Origin: Paenibacillus rhizovicinus
GTDB taxonomy: Bacteria > Bacillota > Bacilli > Paenibacillales > Paenibacillaceae
Direction: 5' to 3'
NCBI RefSeq assembly: GCF_010365285.1
Contig: NZ_CP048286.1
Location: 6,126,001-6,190,000 of the forward strand
DNA length: 64,000 nucleotides
Under the pieces are notes generated by a model that saw only the letters and a program-made list of their open reading frames with translations, was not told the origin of the DNA and ran no database searches. Made by a program: the position numbers and the translations under genes. Positions 54,675-63,086 of the stretch are shown one piece after another (position 1 is the stretch's first letter; each line of letters begins with the position of its first letter).

Positions 54675-56003
54675 ATGTTTGTCGATAAGGCGAAAATATT
54701 CGTAAAAGGCGGAGACGGCGGGAACGGCATCGTATCGTACCGTCGGGAGAAATACGTGCCGAATGGCGGTCCGGCAGGCGGAGACGGCGGTAAAGGCGGC
54801 AACGTCATTTTCCGCGTTGACAGCGGTCTGCGGACATTGATGGATTTCCGCTATCAGAAGCATTTCAAAGGCGAACGCGGCGAGCGCGGCAAAGTGAAAA
54901 CGATGCATGGCGCGAACGCGGAAGACACGGTTATCCGTATCCCGCCGGGGACGGTCATTCTCGATGACGATTCCGGGGAAATCATTGCCGACATGACGCA
55001 GAACGGCTCGGAAATCATCGTTGCCAAAGGCGGACGCGGCGGACGAGGCAACTGCCGGTTTGCAACGGCCAGCAATCCGGCTCCGGACTTCGCCGAGAAT
55101 GGCGAAGATGGCGAAGAACGCTGGATCATCCTGGAACTGAAAGTCATGGCGGATGTCGGTTTGGTCGGTTTCCCGAGCGTCGGTAAATCGACGCTGCTGT
55201 CGATCGTATCGGCGGCGCAGCCGAAGATCGGCGCTTATCATTTCACGACGATTTCGCCGAACCTCGGCGTAGTCGACGTCGGCGACGGCCGCAGTTTTGT
55301 CATGGCGGATTTACCGGGACTAATCGAGGGCGCGCATGAAGGCGTTGGCCTCGGACACGATTTCCTGCGACATGTGGAACGTACGCGCATCATCCTGCAC
55401 GTGCTCGACATGTCGGGCTCGGAGGGACGCGATCCTTACGAGGATTGGGTAACGATTAATCAGGAACTGGAACTGTACAATCCGGTGCTGGCTGAGCGTC
55501 CGCAAATTATCGTGGCGAACAAGATGGATATGCCGGAATCCGAGGACAACCTCGCCTTGTTCCGTGAGCAGCTGGAAGCCCGCGGCGATGAGATCGAGCA
55601 TAAGGTCGTAGCCATGTCTTCCTTAACCAAGAAGGGCGTGCAGGAGCTGCTGTACAAAGCGGCAGACCTGCTGGAAACCGTTCCGGAAACGCGTCTGATT
55701 GAAGAAGTGCGCGATGTGGCGGAACGCAAAGTGTACACGCTGGACAAGGAAGAGGACAGATCGTTCAAGGTCGGCAAGGAGAACGAAGGCTTCTACGTCG
55801 AGAGCGCGTATATCGAGAAGTTCATGAAGCGGGTAAACTTGAACAATTCCTACGATGCGATCATGCGGTTCGCAAGAACGCTGCGGATGATGGGTGTCGA
55901 CGCGGAGCTTCGGAAGATCGGGGCGAAAGACGGAGATATCGTTCGAATCGCGGATTTCTCCTTCGAGTTCTTCGAGGGAAGCGACTTCTACTACCACGAA
56001 TAG
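54675..56003 (+). CDS. obgE: GTPase Obg (CgtA)
   Basis: A 442-aa essential GTPase for 50S maturation that also links nucleotide state to stress and sporulation. The Gly-rich Obg fold (1-158; '[17 protein letters not shown]') is followed by the G domain (about 159-330) with '[12 protein letters not shown]', '[12 protein letters not shown]' and 'NKMD', then the C-terminal OCT domain ('[14 protein letters not shown]'). It follows spo0B by 16 bases, the classical spo0B-obg operon. Confidence 0.97.
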   Translation: MFVDKAKIFVKGGDGGNGIVSYRREKYVPNGGPAGGDGGKGGNVIFRVDSGLRTLMDFRYQKHFKGERGERGKVKTMHGANAEDTVIRIPPGTVILDDDSGEIIADMTQNGSEIIVAKGGRGGRGNCRFATASNPAPDFAENGEDGEERWIILELKVMADVGLVGFPSVGKSTLLSIVSAAQPKIGAYHFTTISPNLGVVDVGDGRSFVMADLPGLIEGAHEGVGLGHDFLRHVERTRIILHVLDMSGSEGRDPYEDWVTINQELELYNPVLAERPQIIVANKMDMPESEDNLALFREQLEARGDEIEHKVVAMSSLTKKGVQELLYKAADLLETVPETRLIEEVRDVAERKVYTLDKEEDRSFKVGKENEGFYVESAYIEKFMKRVNLNNSYDAIMRFARTLRMMGVDAELRKIGAKDGDIVRIADFSFEFFEGSDFYYHE

Positions 56004-56013
56004 CGTTACGGAC

Positions 56014-56070
56014 AGCTGCCGGAGCAGTGTTTGCAGGTTGACTGCAGATGCGGCTGACGGCAGCTTTTTT
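56014..56070 (+). terminator. Rho-independent terminator after obg
   Basis: An 8-bp stem AGCTGCCG/CGGCAGCT (56014-56021 with 56058-56065), a loop that can form an inner hairpin, and six T residues. Confidence 0.75.
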
Positions 56071-56104
56071 CATGATGAATGAGACAAGTTCGTGGAAATG
56101 ACTA

Positions 56105-56133
56105 TTGCCGCAGGTCTGTTTTTTAGATATAAT
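56105..56133 (+). promoter_or_regulatory. sigmaA promoter of pheB-hom
   Basis: TTGCCG (56105-56110), a 17-bp spacer and a perfect TATAAT (56128-56133). It rules out the in-frame ATG at 56105 as the pheB start. Confidence 0.75.
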
Positions 56134-56176
56134 GTCCTCTATGAGAGAACATGTGTCTTTGATGGGAGGACGTCCA

Positions 56177-56614
56177 GTGGAGGAACGATATTATGTCGTT
56201 CGCGAGGATATGCTGCCGGAAGCAATCGTGAAGACCATTCAGGTCAAGGAGATGCTCCGCCGCGGCGAAGCGGCTACCGTTCACGAAGCTGCCGAGCGGG
56301 TAGGTCTGAGCCGGAGCGCCTTCTATAAGTACAAAGACGGTGTTTATACGCAGAATCAACTCAAACGGGAAACGATCGTGACGATTTCGATGGATCTGGA
56401 TCATCGGTCAGGCGTGCTTTCCAAAGTGCTCGGGCTCGTAGCCGGTTTAGAAGGCAACGTGCTGACGATCCATCAAACGATACCGCTGCAAGGATTAGCT
56501 AATGTTGTGATTTCCGTTGATACTTCAACTATGGGCGGGGCAATGTCCGAATTCATGGATGCGCTCCGCAGGCAGGACGGCGTCCGAAAGGCGTCCATCA
56601 TCGGACAAGGATAG
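56177..56614 (+). CDS. pheB: ACT domain-containing protein PheB
   Basis: A 145-aa protein matching B. subtilis PheB (147 aa) in length and motifs. The N-terminus is 'YYVVREDMLPEAIVKT', a short HTH-like 'AAERVGLSRSAFYKYKDGV' follows, and the C-terminal ACT domain has 'VLTIHQTIPLQGLANVVIS'. ACT domains bind amino acids, so an amino-acid-responsive regulatory role is likely but not shown. The GTG at 56177 after GGGAGG (7-base spacer) is the best start. In B. subtilis it lies between obg and pheA; here hom and thrB are inserted. Confidence 0.9.
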   Translation: MEERYYVVREDMLPEAIVKTIQVKEMLRRGEAATVHEAAERVGLSRSAFYKYKDGVYTQNQLKRETIVTISMDLDHRSGVLSKVLGLVAGLEGNVLTIHQTIPLQGLANVVISVDTSTMGGAMSEFMDALRRQDGVRKASIIGQG

Positions 56615-56637
56615 AACTATAACTGGAGGTATACGGA

Positions 56638-57924
56638 ATGAAACCGATTAAAGTAGGATTGCTAGGACTTGGCACTGTAGGAACGGGTGTCGTTCGCATC
56701 GTGGAAGGTCATCAGCCGGACCTTCAAAGTCAAGTGGGCTCCCCGATCGTCATCGAGAAGGTGCTCGTGCAAAATAAAAGCAAAGTGCGTTCCGTCAGCA
56801 TCCATCCGGATAAATTGACGGAAGACGCTTGGGATATCATTCATAACCCCGATATCGACGTTATCGTCGAAGTCATGGGCGGTATCGAGACGACGAAGAG
56901 CTATATTCTCGAAGCGCTTGCCCGCGGCAAGCATGTCGTGACGGCGAATAAGGACCTGATGGCGCTGCACGGTCCGGAAATTCTGGCGGCTGCTCAAGAG
57001 AACGGCTGCGACGTTTATTACGAAGCGAGCGTTGCGGGCGGCATCCCGATCATTCGTACGCTGGTTGAAGGCTTCTCCTCGGACCGGATTACGAAAATCA
57101 TGGGTATCGTTAACGGAACGACGAACTATATATTGACGAAGATGAGCCAGGAAGGCGCAGCTTATAGCGACGTGTTGAAAGAAGCACAAGAGCTCGGCTA
57201 CGCGGAATCCGATCCGACATCGGATGTCGAAGGCTTGGATGCGGCGCGCAAAATGACGATTCTCGCAACGCTCGGCTTCCGTGCGAACGTGGCCCTGGAA
57301 GACGTAGACGTCAAAGGGATCTCGTCCATCAGCCGCGAGGAGATTCTCTATGCGAAGCGCCTTGGCTATGAAGTGAAGCTGCTCGGTATCGCAGAGCGTC
57401 AAGACGACTATATCAGCGTCAGCGTGCAGCCGACGATGGTGAAAGCGACGCATCCGATCGCGTCGGTGAACGGCGTGTTCAACGCGGTTTACGTATACGG
57501 CGAAGCTGTAGGCGAGACGATGTTCTACGGCGCCGGCGCAGGCGAACTGCCGACGGCGACTTCGGTCGTCGCGGACTTGGTTGCAGTCGTGAAGAACCTC
57601 AAGCTTGGCGTCAACGGCAAGCAAGAGAAGCTGGCGTATAAAGAAAAGAAGCTCAAAACCGACGAGCAGATCGCATCGAAATACTTCATGCTGCTGCATG
57701 TCGCTGACCGCGCAGGGGTGCTTGCCCGAATCACGCAAGCATTCGCGGAGTATGAAGTCAGCTTGGAATCCGTGCTGCAGCAGCCGAATCCAAGCAATCC
57801 GGAAGCGGAAATCATCATCATTACGCATGACGCAAGCAAAGCTGCAGCGCAGCGTGTCCTGAAATCGCTCGAAGGCATGGAGGTCGTGAAAGCGGTCAAG
57901 AGCGTATACCGCGTAGAAGGATAA
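56638..57924 (+). CDS. hom: Homoserine dehydrogenase
   Basis: A 428-aa NAD(P)-dependent enzyme that reduces aspartate semialdehyde to homoserine for threonine and methionine. The Rossmann 'GLLGLGTVGTGVVRI', 'EVMGGIETTKSYILEALARGKHVVTANKDL' and the catalytic region 'GIVNGTTNYILTKM' are clear. A C-terminal ACT domain (about 350-428) suggests threonine feedback. TGGAGGT precedes the start, 23 bases after pheB. Confidence 0.97.
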   Translation: MKPIKVGLLGLGTVGTGVVRIVEGHQPDLQSQVGSPIVIEKVLVQNKSKVRSVSIHPDKLTEDAWDIIHNPDIDVIVEVMGGIETTKSYILEALARGKHVVTANKDLMALHGPEILAAAQENGCDVYYEASVAGGIPIIRTLVEGFSSDRITKIMGIVNGTTNYILTKMSQEGAAYSDVLKEAQELGYAESDPTSDVEGLDAARKMTILATLGFRANVALEDVDVKGISSISREEILYAKRLGYEVKLLGIAERQDDYISVSVQPTMVKATHPIASVNGVFNAVYVYGEAVGETMFYGAGAGELPTATSVVADLVAVVKNLKLGVNGKQEKLAYKEKKLKTDEQIASKYFMLLHVADRAGVLARITQAFAEYEVSLESVLQQPNPSNPEAEIIIITHDASKAAAQRVLKSLEGMEVVKAVKSVYRVEG

Positions 57925-58070
57925 CTTTTCTTTTCGACCATTGCCTGTAAGTAAAGCCTTGAATGCTAGCTAGTACAATACGCAACGGATGAAGAAACCA
58001 TGACTGGCGATAGCGGTTATGCGTGCAGTACGTGAGGGTACGTCATCCGTCATCCGAAGGGTGCGGTAGT

Positions 58071-59045
58071 ATGTTAAACAGCCAGGTATTGGTGAAAGTT
58101 CCGGCCAGCACGGCGAATCTCGGTCCGGGCTTCGACACGCTTGGCATGGCGTTGTCGCTATACGCGTGGATTCAGATGGAAGCCGTGGACGGCGAGACGG
58201 TCATTGAGCTTTATGGAGACGGATTGAACGGCATTCCGACGAATAAGTCGAATTTGATTTATAAGGTCGCGCAGATGGTGTTCGAGGAAGCCGGGGTTCA
58301 TATTCCGGAAATCCGCATCGCGATGTACAGCGATATTCCGCTTACCCGCGGCCTGGGCAGCAGCGCATCGGCCATCGTCGGAGCGCTCGTTGCCGCAAAC
58401 GCTTTGGCGGGAGGTCCGCTCAGCGAGGACAAGCTGTTCCAGATGGCATCCGCGCTGGAAGGCCATCCGGATAATGTCGGGGCGTCGCTATTCGGCGGCA
58501 TCGTCGTCTCCGCATGGGACGGCATTCGCGCAGAGAAGGTGCGGATCGTGCCGCATGAGAACCTGGAGGTGCTGGTGGCGATCCCTTCGTTCCAGCTTTC
58601 CACGGAGAAGGCGCGCCATGCATTGCCGGCTAAGCTCGACATGAAAGACGCGGTTTATAATGTAGCGAGCAGCTCGCTGCTCGTCGCGGCGTTCGCAAGC
58701 GGTAATTTGGAACTGATACCATTCGCCATGCGGGATAAGCTGCACCAGCCTTACCGGGCGCCGCTCGTGCCGGGCATGTCGGAGATATTGGAGCAGGCGA
58801 CAAACCACGGGGCGCTAGGCGTCGCGCTGAGCGGCGCGGGACCTACGCTGCTAACGCTCGTTGACCGCGGCAGCGACCGCAAAGCGGAGCTCGAATCCTT
58901 CCTGCTGCGAACGCTTGAACAGCATGGCATAGAAGCTCAAACGATGTGGCTTGCACCGGCGCTGAACGGTCCGGAGCTGTCGGTCGTCCACGGGGATCGA
59001 TCGGAATCATTCATGGAACGAATCAAAGGAGAAGTCAAGGCATGA
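58071..59045 (+). CDS. thrB: Homoserine kinase
   Basis: A 324-aa GHMP-family kinase that phosphorylates homoserine for threonine synthesis. 'VKVPASTANLGPGFDTLGMAL' and the ATP-binding 'LTRGLGSSASAIVGALVAANAL' are diagnostic, and 'ALSGAGPTLLTL' is the third GHMP motif. An in-frame ATG at 58023 exists, but GAAGG before 58071 and the family N-terminus favour the later start. thrC is not adjacent. It overlaps pheA by 4 bases. The 146-base gap from hom shows no clear promoter. Confidence 0.95.
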   Translation: MLNSQVLVKVPASTANLGPGFDTLGMALSLYAWIQMEAVDGETVIELYGDGLNGIPTNKSNLIYKVAQMVFEEAGVHIPEIRIAMYSDIPLTRGLGSSASAIVGALVAANALAGGPLSEDKLFQMASALEGHPDNVGASLFGGIVVSAWDGIRAEKVRIVPHENLEVLVAIPSFQLSTEKARHALPAKLDMKDAVYNVASSSLLVAAFASGNLELIPFAMRDKLHQPYRAPLVPGMSEILEQATNHGALGVALSGAGPTLLTLVDRGSDRKAELESFLLRTLEQHGIEAQTMWLAPALNGPELSVVHGDRSESFMERIKGEVKA

Positions 59046-59917
59046 TAAGCGCAGCGTGTTTGACGAAAGGTTCTACATCCGACGAAGCGGCCAGGTATAT
59101 GCTGAACGGCTTCGGCGTCGAGATTCGATACGAGTATCACCGCATGATCGCGGACGTGTTTCTGTCTACGGCGGAAGGAAAGACGGATTATGCCATCATA
59201 CCGATCGAGAATACGATCGACGGCTCCGTCAGCCTGCATACCGACTGGCTCGTCGACGAGGTGAATTTGCCGATCCAGGCGGAGTGGGTTTACCCGTCCA
59301 TTCAGAATCTGATCGGCGCGTCGTCCGAGCTGACCGAAGCGAACGGCAACCTTGCTTACGACCGCATCGTGAAAGTAATGAGCCACCCGGTAGCGATGGC
59401 GCAGTGCACGCAATATTTGAAGCGCCATCTTCCCCACGCTGAACTGGAGCATGTTGGGAGCACATCGGAAGCGGTTCGCATCGTACGCGACAATCCAGGA
59501 CGCGGCTGGTCGGCAATCGGCCAAGTATCCGCGGCGGCAGACAACGGTTTGGACATTCTCGAATCGGCCGTCACCGACCACGACAACAATTACACCCGGT
59601 TCCTTCTCGTGGGGCCTAAGCCATTTACGCTGAAGGAATCGGAGAAGCATAAGACGAGTATACTTATTACGCTGCCGGAGGATTACCCGGGAGCGCTTCA
59701 TCAAGTGCTGTCGGCGTTCTCCTGGCGCCGGATTAACCTGTCCCGTATCGAGTCGCGTCCGACGAAGAAGAAATTGGGCAATTATTATTTCTTGATCGAT
59801 ATCGAGATGTCGATGGAATCCGTGCTGCTCCCGTCCGCGATTGCGGAAATCGAGGCGATCGGCTGTCAAGTGCGCGTGCTCGGCAGCTATCCGAGCTTTA
59901 AATACGAAGCGCGTTAA
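59042..59917 (+). CDS. pheA: Prephenate dehydratase
   Basis: A 291-aa enzyme that converts prephenate to phenylpyruvate for phenylalanine. The N-terminal domain (1-180) has 'DYAIIPIENTIDGSV' and the catalytic 'NYTRFLLVG'. The ACT domain (about 195-285) has the Phe-binding signature 'RRINLSRIESRPTKKKLGNYYF'. The frame runs from 58946, but the ATG at 59042 in ATGA overlap with thrB matches the family N-terminus. The coupling to threonine genes is notable. Confidence 0.95.
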   Translation: MISAACLTKGSTSDEAARYMLNGFGVEIRYEYHRMIADVFLSTAEGKTDYAIIPIENTIDGSVSLHTDWLVDEVNLPIQAEWVYPSIQNLIGASSELTEANGNLAYDRIVKVMSHPVAMAQCTQYLKRHLPHAELEHVGSTSEAVRIVRDNPGRGWSAIGQVSAAADNGLDILESAVTDHDNNYTRFLLVGPKPFTLKESEKHKTSILITLPEDYPGALHQVLSAFSWRRINLSRIESRPTKKKLGNYYFLIDIEMSMESVLLPSAIAEIEAIGCQVRVLGSYPSFKYEAR

Positions 59918-59948
59918 TTTCACCTCATAACGAAGTGTTTTTAAACGA

Positions 59949-59999
59949 TTGAAGCTTTCCTTTGGCGGTGCTGCCAGAGGGAGGTTTCAATTTTTTTTT
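59949..59999 (+). terminator. Rho-independent terminator after pheA
   Basis: A long imperfect stem (about 59949-59966 with 59973-59990) followed by nine T residues. Confidence 0.85.
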
Positions 60000-60012
60000 G
60001 CGAAGAAGGGTG

Positions 60013-60039
60013 ACACCAGCCTACCTGTTGCATAGGATG
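60013..60039 (+). promoter_or_regulatory. Possible sigmaK promoter of safA
   Basis: AC at 60013-60014, exactly 16 bases, then CATAGGATG (60031-60039), close to the sigmaK consensus (AC, N16, CATANNNTA; one mismatch). Coat genes are sigmaE/sigmaK targets in B. subtilis. The short consensus makes chance matches possible. Confidence 0.35.
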
Positions 60040-60107
60040 TAGGGATTGATAACGGGCGTTAGCCGCGTCTGCCTAAGACGTAAAACGTGACAGGAGGTTT
60101 TTGGCGG

Positions 60108-61976
60108 GTGAAAATTCATATTGTAAAAAAAGGCGATTCGCTGTACATGATTGCGCAGAAGTACAACGTGTCGTTGGAAGAGATTTTAAAGCTGAACCCA
60201 TCCATTACGAATCCGGATCAGCTCGACATCGGCATGAAAATCAAAGTTCCCGCATCCCAAGGCGGCGACATGGATATCATGCATCAGCATGTCGTGCAGC
60301 AGGGCGATACGCTCTGGAAGCTGTCCAAAGCTTGGGGCGTTCCGCTCGGCGATATGATCAAAGCGAATCCGCAGCTTAAAAATCCGAACGTGCTGCTGAC
60401 CGGCGAAGTCGTAAACATACCGAAACCGAGCACGCCTAGCACCATGCCTGAGATGAACGGCTCGAATGAAAATCATGGCCATCACAAATCGGGAACAGGC
60501 CATCATCCGCTTCACCCTGCTGCGGTTATGCAGGGCGTTCAAGGGCTGATGGGCAAAATTCCGACGGGTAAAAAACATACGGGTCCGAAAGCGAACACCG
60601 CGCCAGTGACAGAAACGCCTGCGCCGATGCCGATGCCATTGCCTGAACCGGTGCCTACGCCAATGCCGGTGCCGATTGAAATGCCGATCATGGAAAAGAA
60701 ATACCCTGTTCATAAGCCATACGAGCAAAGCGTCGACTTGTTCAAACAGTACGGCATTCCGGCTACGGAGGTCATGTCGCTTCATGATATGCCGAGCGCG
60801 GTTTCGCCTGTTCACAGCAGCTATGGCTACAGCCAGCCGACGGCCGTATCTCCGGCAGCGACTGCGCCCGTTCATAGCGGCTATGGCTACAGCCAGCCGA
60901 CGGCCGTATCTCCGGCAGCGACTGCGCCCGTTCACAGCGGTTACGGTTACAGCCAGCCGACGGCAGTGTCGCCAGCGATGACGGGCGGATACGGTATGCC
61001 GACGGCAGTGTCGCCGGCAATGACAGGCGGGTATGGTATGCCGACGGCGGTGTCGCCGGCAATGACAGGCGGGTATGGTATGCCGACGGCGGTGTCGCCG
61101 GCAATGACAGGCGGATATGGATATGATATGCCAACGGCCGTATCACCAGCGATGACGGGCGGTTACGGATACGGTCAGCCAACTGCGGTCAGCCCTGCTG
61201 AAACGTCTCCTGAAGGAAACGCAGGCTTGCCATGGGGAGCTCCGAATTATGGCTGGGGTTCGCCGATGGTAAGTCCGATCAGCGACGAAGAAATGGGCGG
61301 CTACGGCTACAACCCTTCGATGGTATCGCCGGAGAACATGGGCCCAATGGGCGGCTATGGCTACAACCCTTCGATGGTATCGCCGGAGAACATGGGTCCA
61401 ATGGGCGGCTACGGCTACAACCCTTCGATGGTATCGCCGGAGAACATGGGTCCAATGGGCGGCTACGGCTACAACCCTTCGATGGTATCGCCGGAGAACA
61501 TGGGTCCAATGGGCGGCTACGGCTACAACCCTTCGATGGTATCGCCGGAGAGCATGGGCCCAATGGGCGGCTACGGCTACAACCCTTCGATGGTATCGCC
61601 GGAGAACATGGGCCCAATGGGCGGCTACGGCTACAACCCTTCGATGGTATCGCCGGCAAACATGGGCCCGATGGGCGGCTACGGCTTCAATCCGTCGATG
61701 GTATCGCCGGCAAATACGGGTCCGCAGATGAGCTACGGTTATATGGGGAACGGTCAAGTGTCTCCGATAAGCGGGCAGGGCAAACAACCTTGCAACTGCG
61801 GCTGCCATGACAAGCGCGAAGAGAATGAAGGCGAAGCAGAGGAAGCGTTCGAAGAATTGAATGTCAGCAAGTCGAACGCGGGTTCACGCAAGCCTGCCAA
61901 GAAAGCCGTCGTTCGTCAAACGCGCGTCGCTTTGAAACCGAAACGCCGCAGCAGCTTGCCTTGGATTAACCGTTAA
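60108..61976 (+). CDS. safA: SafA-like spore coat assembly protein with tandem repeats
   Basis: A 622-aa coat-morphogenesis protein. The N-terminus 'VKIHIVKKGDSLYMIAQKYNV' is the SafA LysM domain, and a second LysM ('QHVVQQGDTLWKLSKAWGV') follows at about 55-105. A Pro/Met-rich spacer ('MPMPLPEPVPTPMPVP') leads to 'QPTAVSPA'-type repeats (about 235-363) and eight 18-aa 'GGYGYNPSMVSPENMGPM' repeats (397-540). The end has 'CNCGCHDK' and a basic tail. The GTG at 60108 after AGGAGG gives the SafA-like start; the GTG at 60087 precedes the ribosome-binding site. In B. subtilis SafA works with SpoVID, also encoded in this window. Confidence 0.88.
   Translation: MKIHIVKKGDSLYMIAQKYNVSLEEILKLNPSITNPDQLDIGMKIKVPASQGGDMDIMHQHVVQQGDTLWKLSKAWGVPLGDMIKANPQLKNPNVLLTGEVVNIPKPSTPSTMPEMNGSNENHGHHKSGTGHHPLHPAAVMQGVQGLMGKIPTGKKHTGPKANTAPVTETPAPMPMPLPEPVPTPMPVPIEMPIMEKKYPVHKPYEQSVDLFKQYGIPATEVMSLHDMPSAVSPVHSSYGYSQPTAVSPAATAPVHSGYGYSQPTAVSPAATAPVHSGYGYSQPTAVSPAMTGGYGMPTAVSPAMTGGYGMPTAVSPAMTGGYGMPTAVSPAMTGGYGYDMPTAVSPAMTGGYGYGQPTAVSPAETSPEGNAGLPWGAPNYGWGSPMVSPISDEEMGGYGYNPSMVSPENMGPMGGYGYNPSMVSPENMGPMGGYGYNPSMVSPENMGPMGGYGYNPSMVSPENMGPMGGYGYNPSMVSPESMGPMGGYGYNPSMVSPENMGPMGGYGYNPSMVSPANMGPMGGYGFNPSMVSPANTGPQMSYGYMGNGQVSPISGQGKQPCNCGCHDKREENEGEAEEAFEELNVSKSNAGSRKPAKKAVVRQTRVALKPKRRSSLPWINR
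60815..61195 (+). repeat. QPTAVSPA / MPTAVSPA tandem repeats in safA
   Basis: Three 20-aa units ('SGYGYSQPTAVSPAATAPVH' type) are followed by five shorter 14- to 16-aa units ('GGYGMPTAVSPAMT' type). The DNA copies are nearly identical, which suggests recent amplification. Confidence 0.9.
61296..61727 (+). repeat. Eight 54-bp tandem repeats in safA
   Basis: Each unit encodes GGYGYNPSMVSPENMGPM or a close variant. Units 1-6 differ at very few bases; units 7 and 8 diverge (SPAN, YGFNPS). Confidence 0.95.
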
Positions 61977-62006
61977 ATACCGCAGTTTCCAGCATTTCTT
62001 TCCGCA

Positions 62007-62046
62007 CCCCGCACGCGTCGGCTAACGATGCCGTGCGGGGTTTTGT
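62007..62046 (+). terminator. Rho-independent terminator after safA
   Basis: CCCCGCACG (62007-62015) pairs with CGTGCGGGG (62032-62040), followed by TTTTG. Confidence 0.85.
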
Positions 62047-62064
62047 TATGCGCGGAATAAGCAT

Positions 62065-62094
62065 GCATATTTCTCCATATCGGGTGACAGACTA
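62065..62094 (+). promoter_or_regulatory. Probable sigmaG promoter of bofC
   Basis: GCATA (62065-62069), an 18-bp spacer and CAGACTA (62088-62094) fit the sigmaG consensus (GHATR, N18, CATNHTA) with one mismatch. B. subtilis bofC is a sigmaG-dependent forespore gene. Confidence 0.55.
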
Positions 62095-62122
62095 ACAAAA
62101 AAGGCGAATGGGGGGAACCCAT

Positions 62123-62800
62123 ATGATAATATTCAACCTTTGGCGGAAAGTAAAACAGAAACTCAGACGCAGCAGGCGGCCGATGTGGCAGCTGGCTTCG
62201 GGGCTGCTCGTGCCGGCGGCGATCCTATCCGTGGCCTTCGTCGGAGACGGCGTTGTCTCGGCTGCGGGACGAACCAATCTCGAAGCACTGCCGCAAAGTC
62301 AAGCGCCGGCGCAGGACGACGGCAGCCGCAGCGTCATTGCAACGCTCTCCGACATGCGGGGCAAAGTAACCGTCAAGATTCGGCGCGTCTATATTTGCGG
62401 CTCGGAATCGGAAACGATCGGCCTGCTCAGCTCGGTCGACACGCTCCGCATGATGAAACTGCATCCGGAATGGACGGCCATGCTCGATGAGCAAGGCGCG
62501 GTCGTGATGGAGCAGCGGATCGACGACTTATCGGAGTCCTGCAAACGCAGCGCTTATTTCGGGATGGACAAGCTGGGGCGCTTATCGCTATTCGACGGCG
62601 AGCCGAAGAAGGAGAAAGTGATGCGGACCTTCTTTCAACTGGACGTGAATTATATGGAGAGCAGCCTGCCGAAGGAGCGGATCGACGAGCTGGTCAAAGG
62701 CATCCGCGTGACGGATAAGGATGCGTTCAACAGCGTATTGTCGTCGTTCGGCGATTACGCGGTGGAGCGTACGGAGAAAGTCATGAAGCGCACGTTTTAG
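62123..62800 (+). CDS. bofC: BofC, forespore checkpoint protein
   Basis: BofC acts in the intermembrane space of the forespore and restrains the SpoIVB signal that triggers SpoIVFB and sigmaK. The 225-aa protein has a basic N-terminus, one membrane/signal segment (about 22-46) and the BofC core with 'RVYICGSESETIGLLSS' and 'DLSESCKRSAYFGMD'. Two cysteines could form a disulfide. An ATG at 62108 is in frame, but GGGGGG fits the ATG at 62123. Position upstream of ruvA is as in B. subtilis. SpoIVB itself is not in the window. Confidence 0.88.
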   Translation: MIIFNLWRKVKQKLRRSRRPMWQLASGLLVPAAILSVAFVGDGVVSAAGRTNLEALPQSQAPAQDDGSRSVIATLSDMRGKVTVKIRRVYICGSESETIGLLSSVDTLRMMKLHPEWTAMLDEQGAVVMEQRIDDLSESCKRSAYFGMDKLGRLSLFDGEPKKEKVMRTFFQLDVNYMESSLPKERIDELVKGIRVTDKDAFNSVLSSFGDYAVERTEKVMKRTF

Positions 62801-62851
62801 AAGGCTGCGCATTTACTTGCTGGATATGAAATAAAACTTCGAAGAGCAATG

Positions 62852-62889
62852 AAGGGCGACTGCAGAAGGCAGGCGTCCTTTTATTTTTC
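62852..62889 (+). terminator. Rho-independent terminator after bofC
   Basis: AAGGGCG/CGTCCTT outer stem (62852-62858 with 62874-62880, one G-U), an inner CTGC/GCAG stem and a T-rich tail. Confidence 0.8.
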
Positions 62890-62984
62890 TTAGGGAGCTG
62901 GCAATCTAGCTGCACAAGAGCAGATGACTGCCGTATATTTGCTGCTTGGTTCGACTTCTTCGGAAGGCGAGGAAGAAACGCGTG

Positions 62985-63013
62985 TTCTCATTCGTTCCAT
63001 CATTTGATATAAT
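62985..63013 (+). promoter_or_regulatory. Probable sigmaA promoter of ruvC-ruvA
   Basis: TTCTCA (62985-62990), a 17-bp spacer and a perfect TATAAT (63008-63013). Confidence 0.6.
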
Positions 63014-63086
63014 GGGAGGAAGCCTTTTTTGGTGAACTGGAATGGCAAGGACTAATCTATCGATCGGCGTAAGGAGAGAAGCAGCA

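Noticed and set aside
61143-61810. Open frames on both strands over the safA repeat array
   Set aside because: The 54-bp repeats lack stops in several frames, so these are repeat artefacts; only the safA frame joins to LysM domains.
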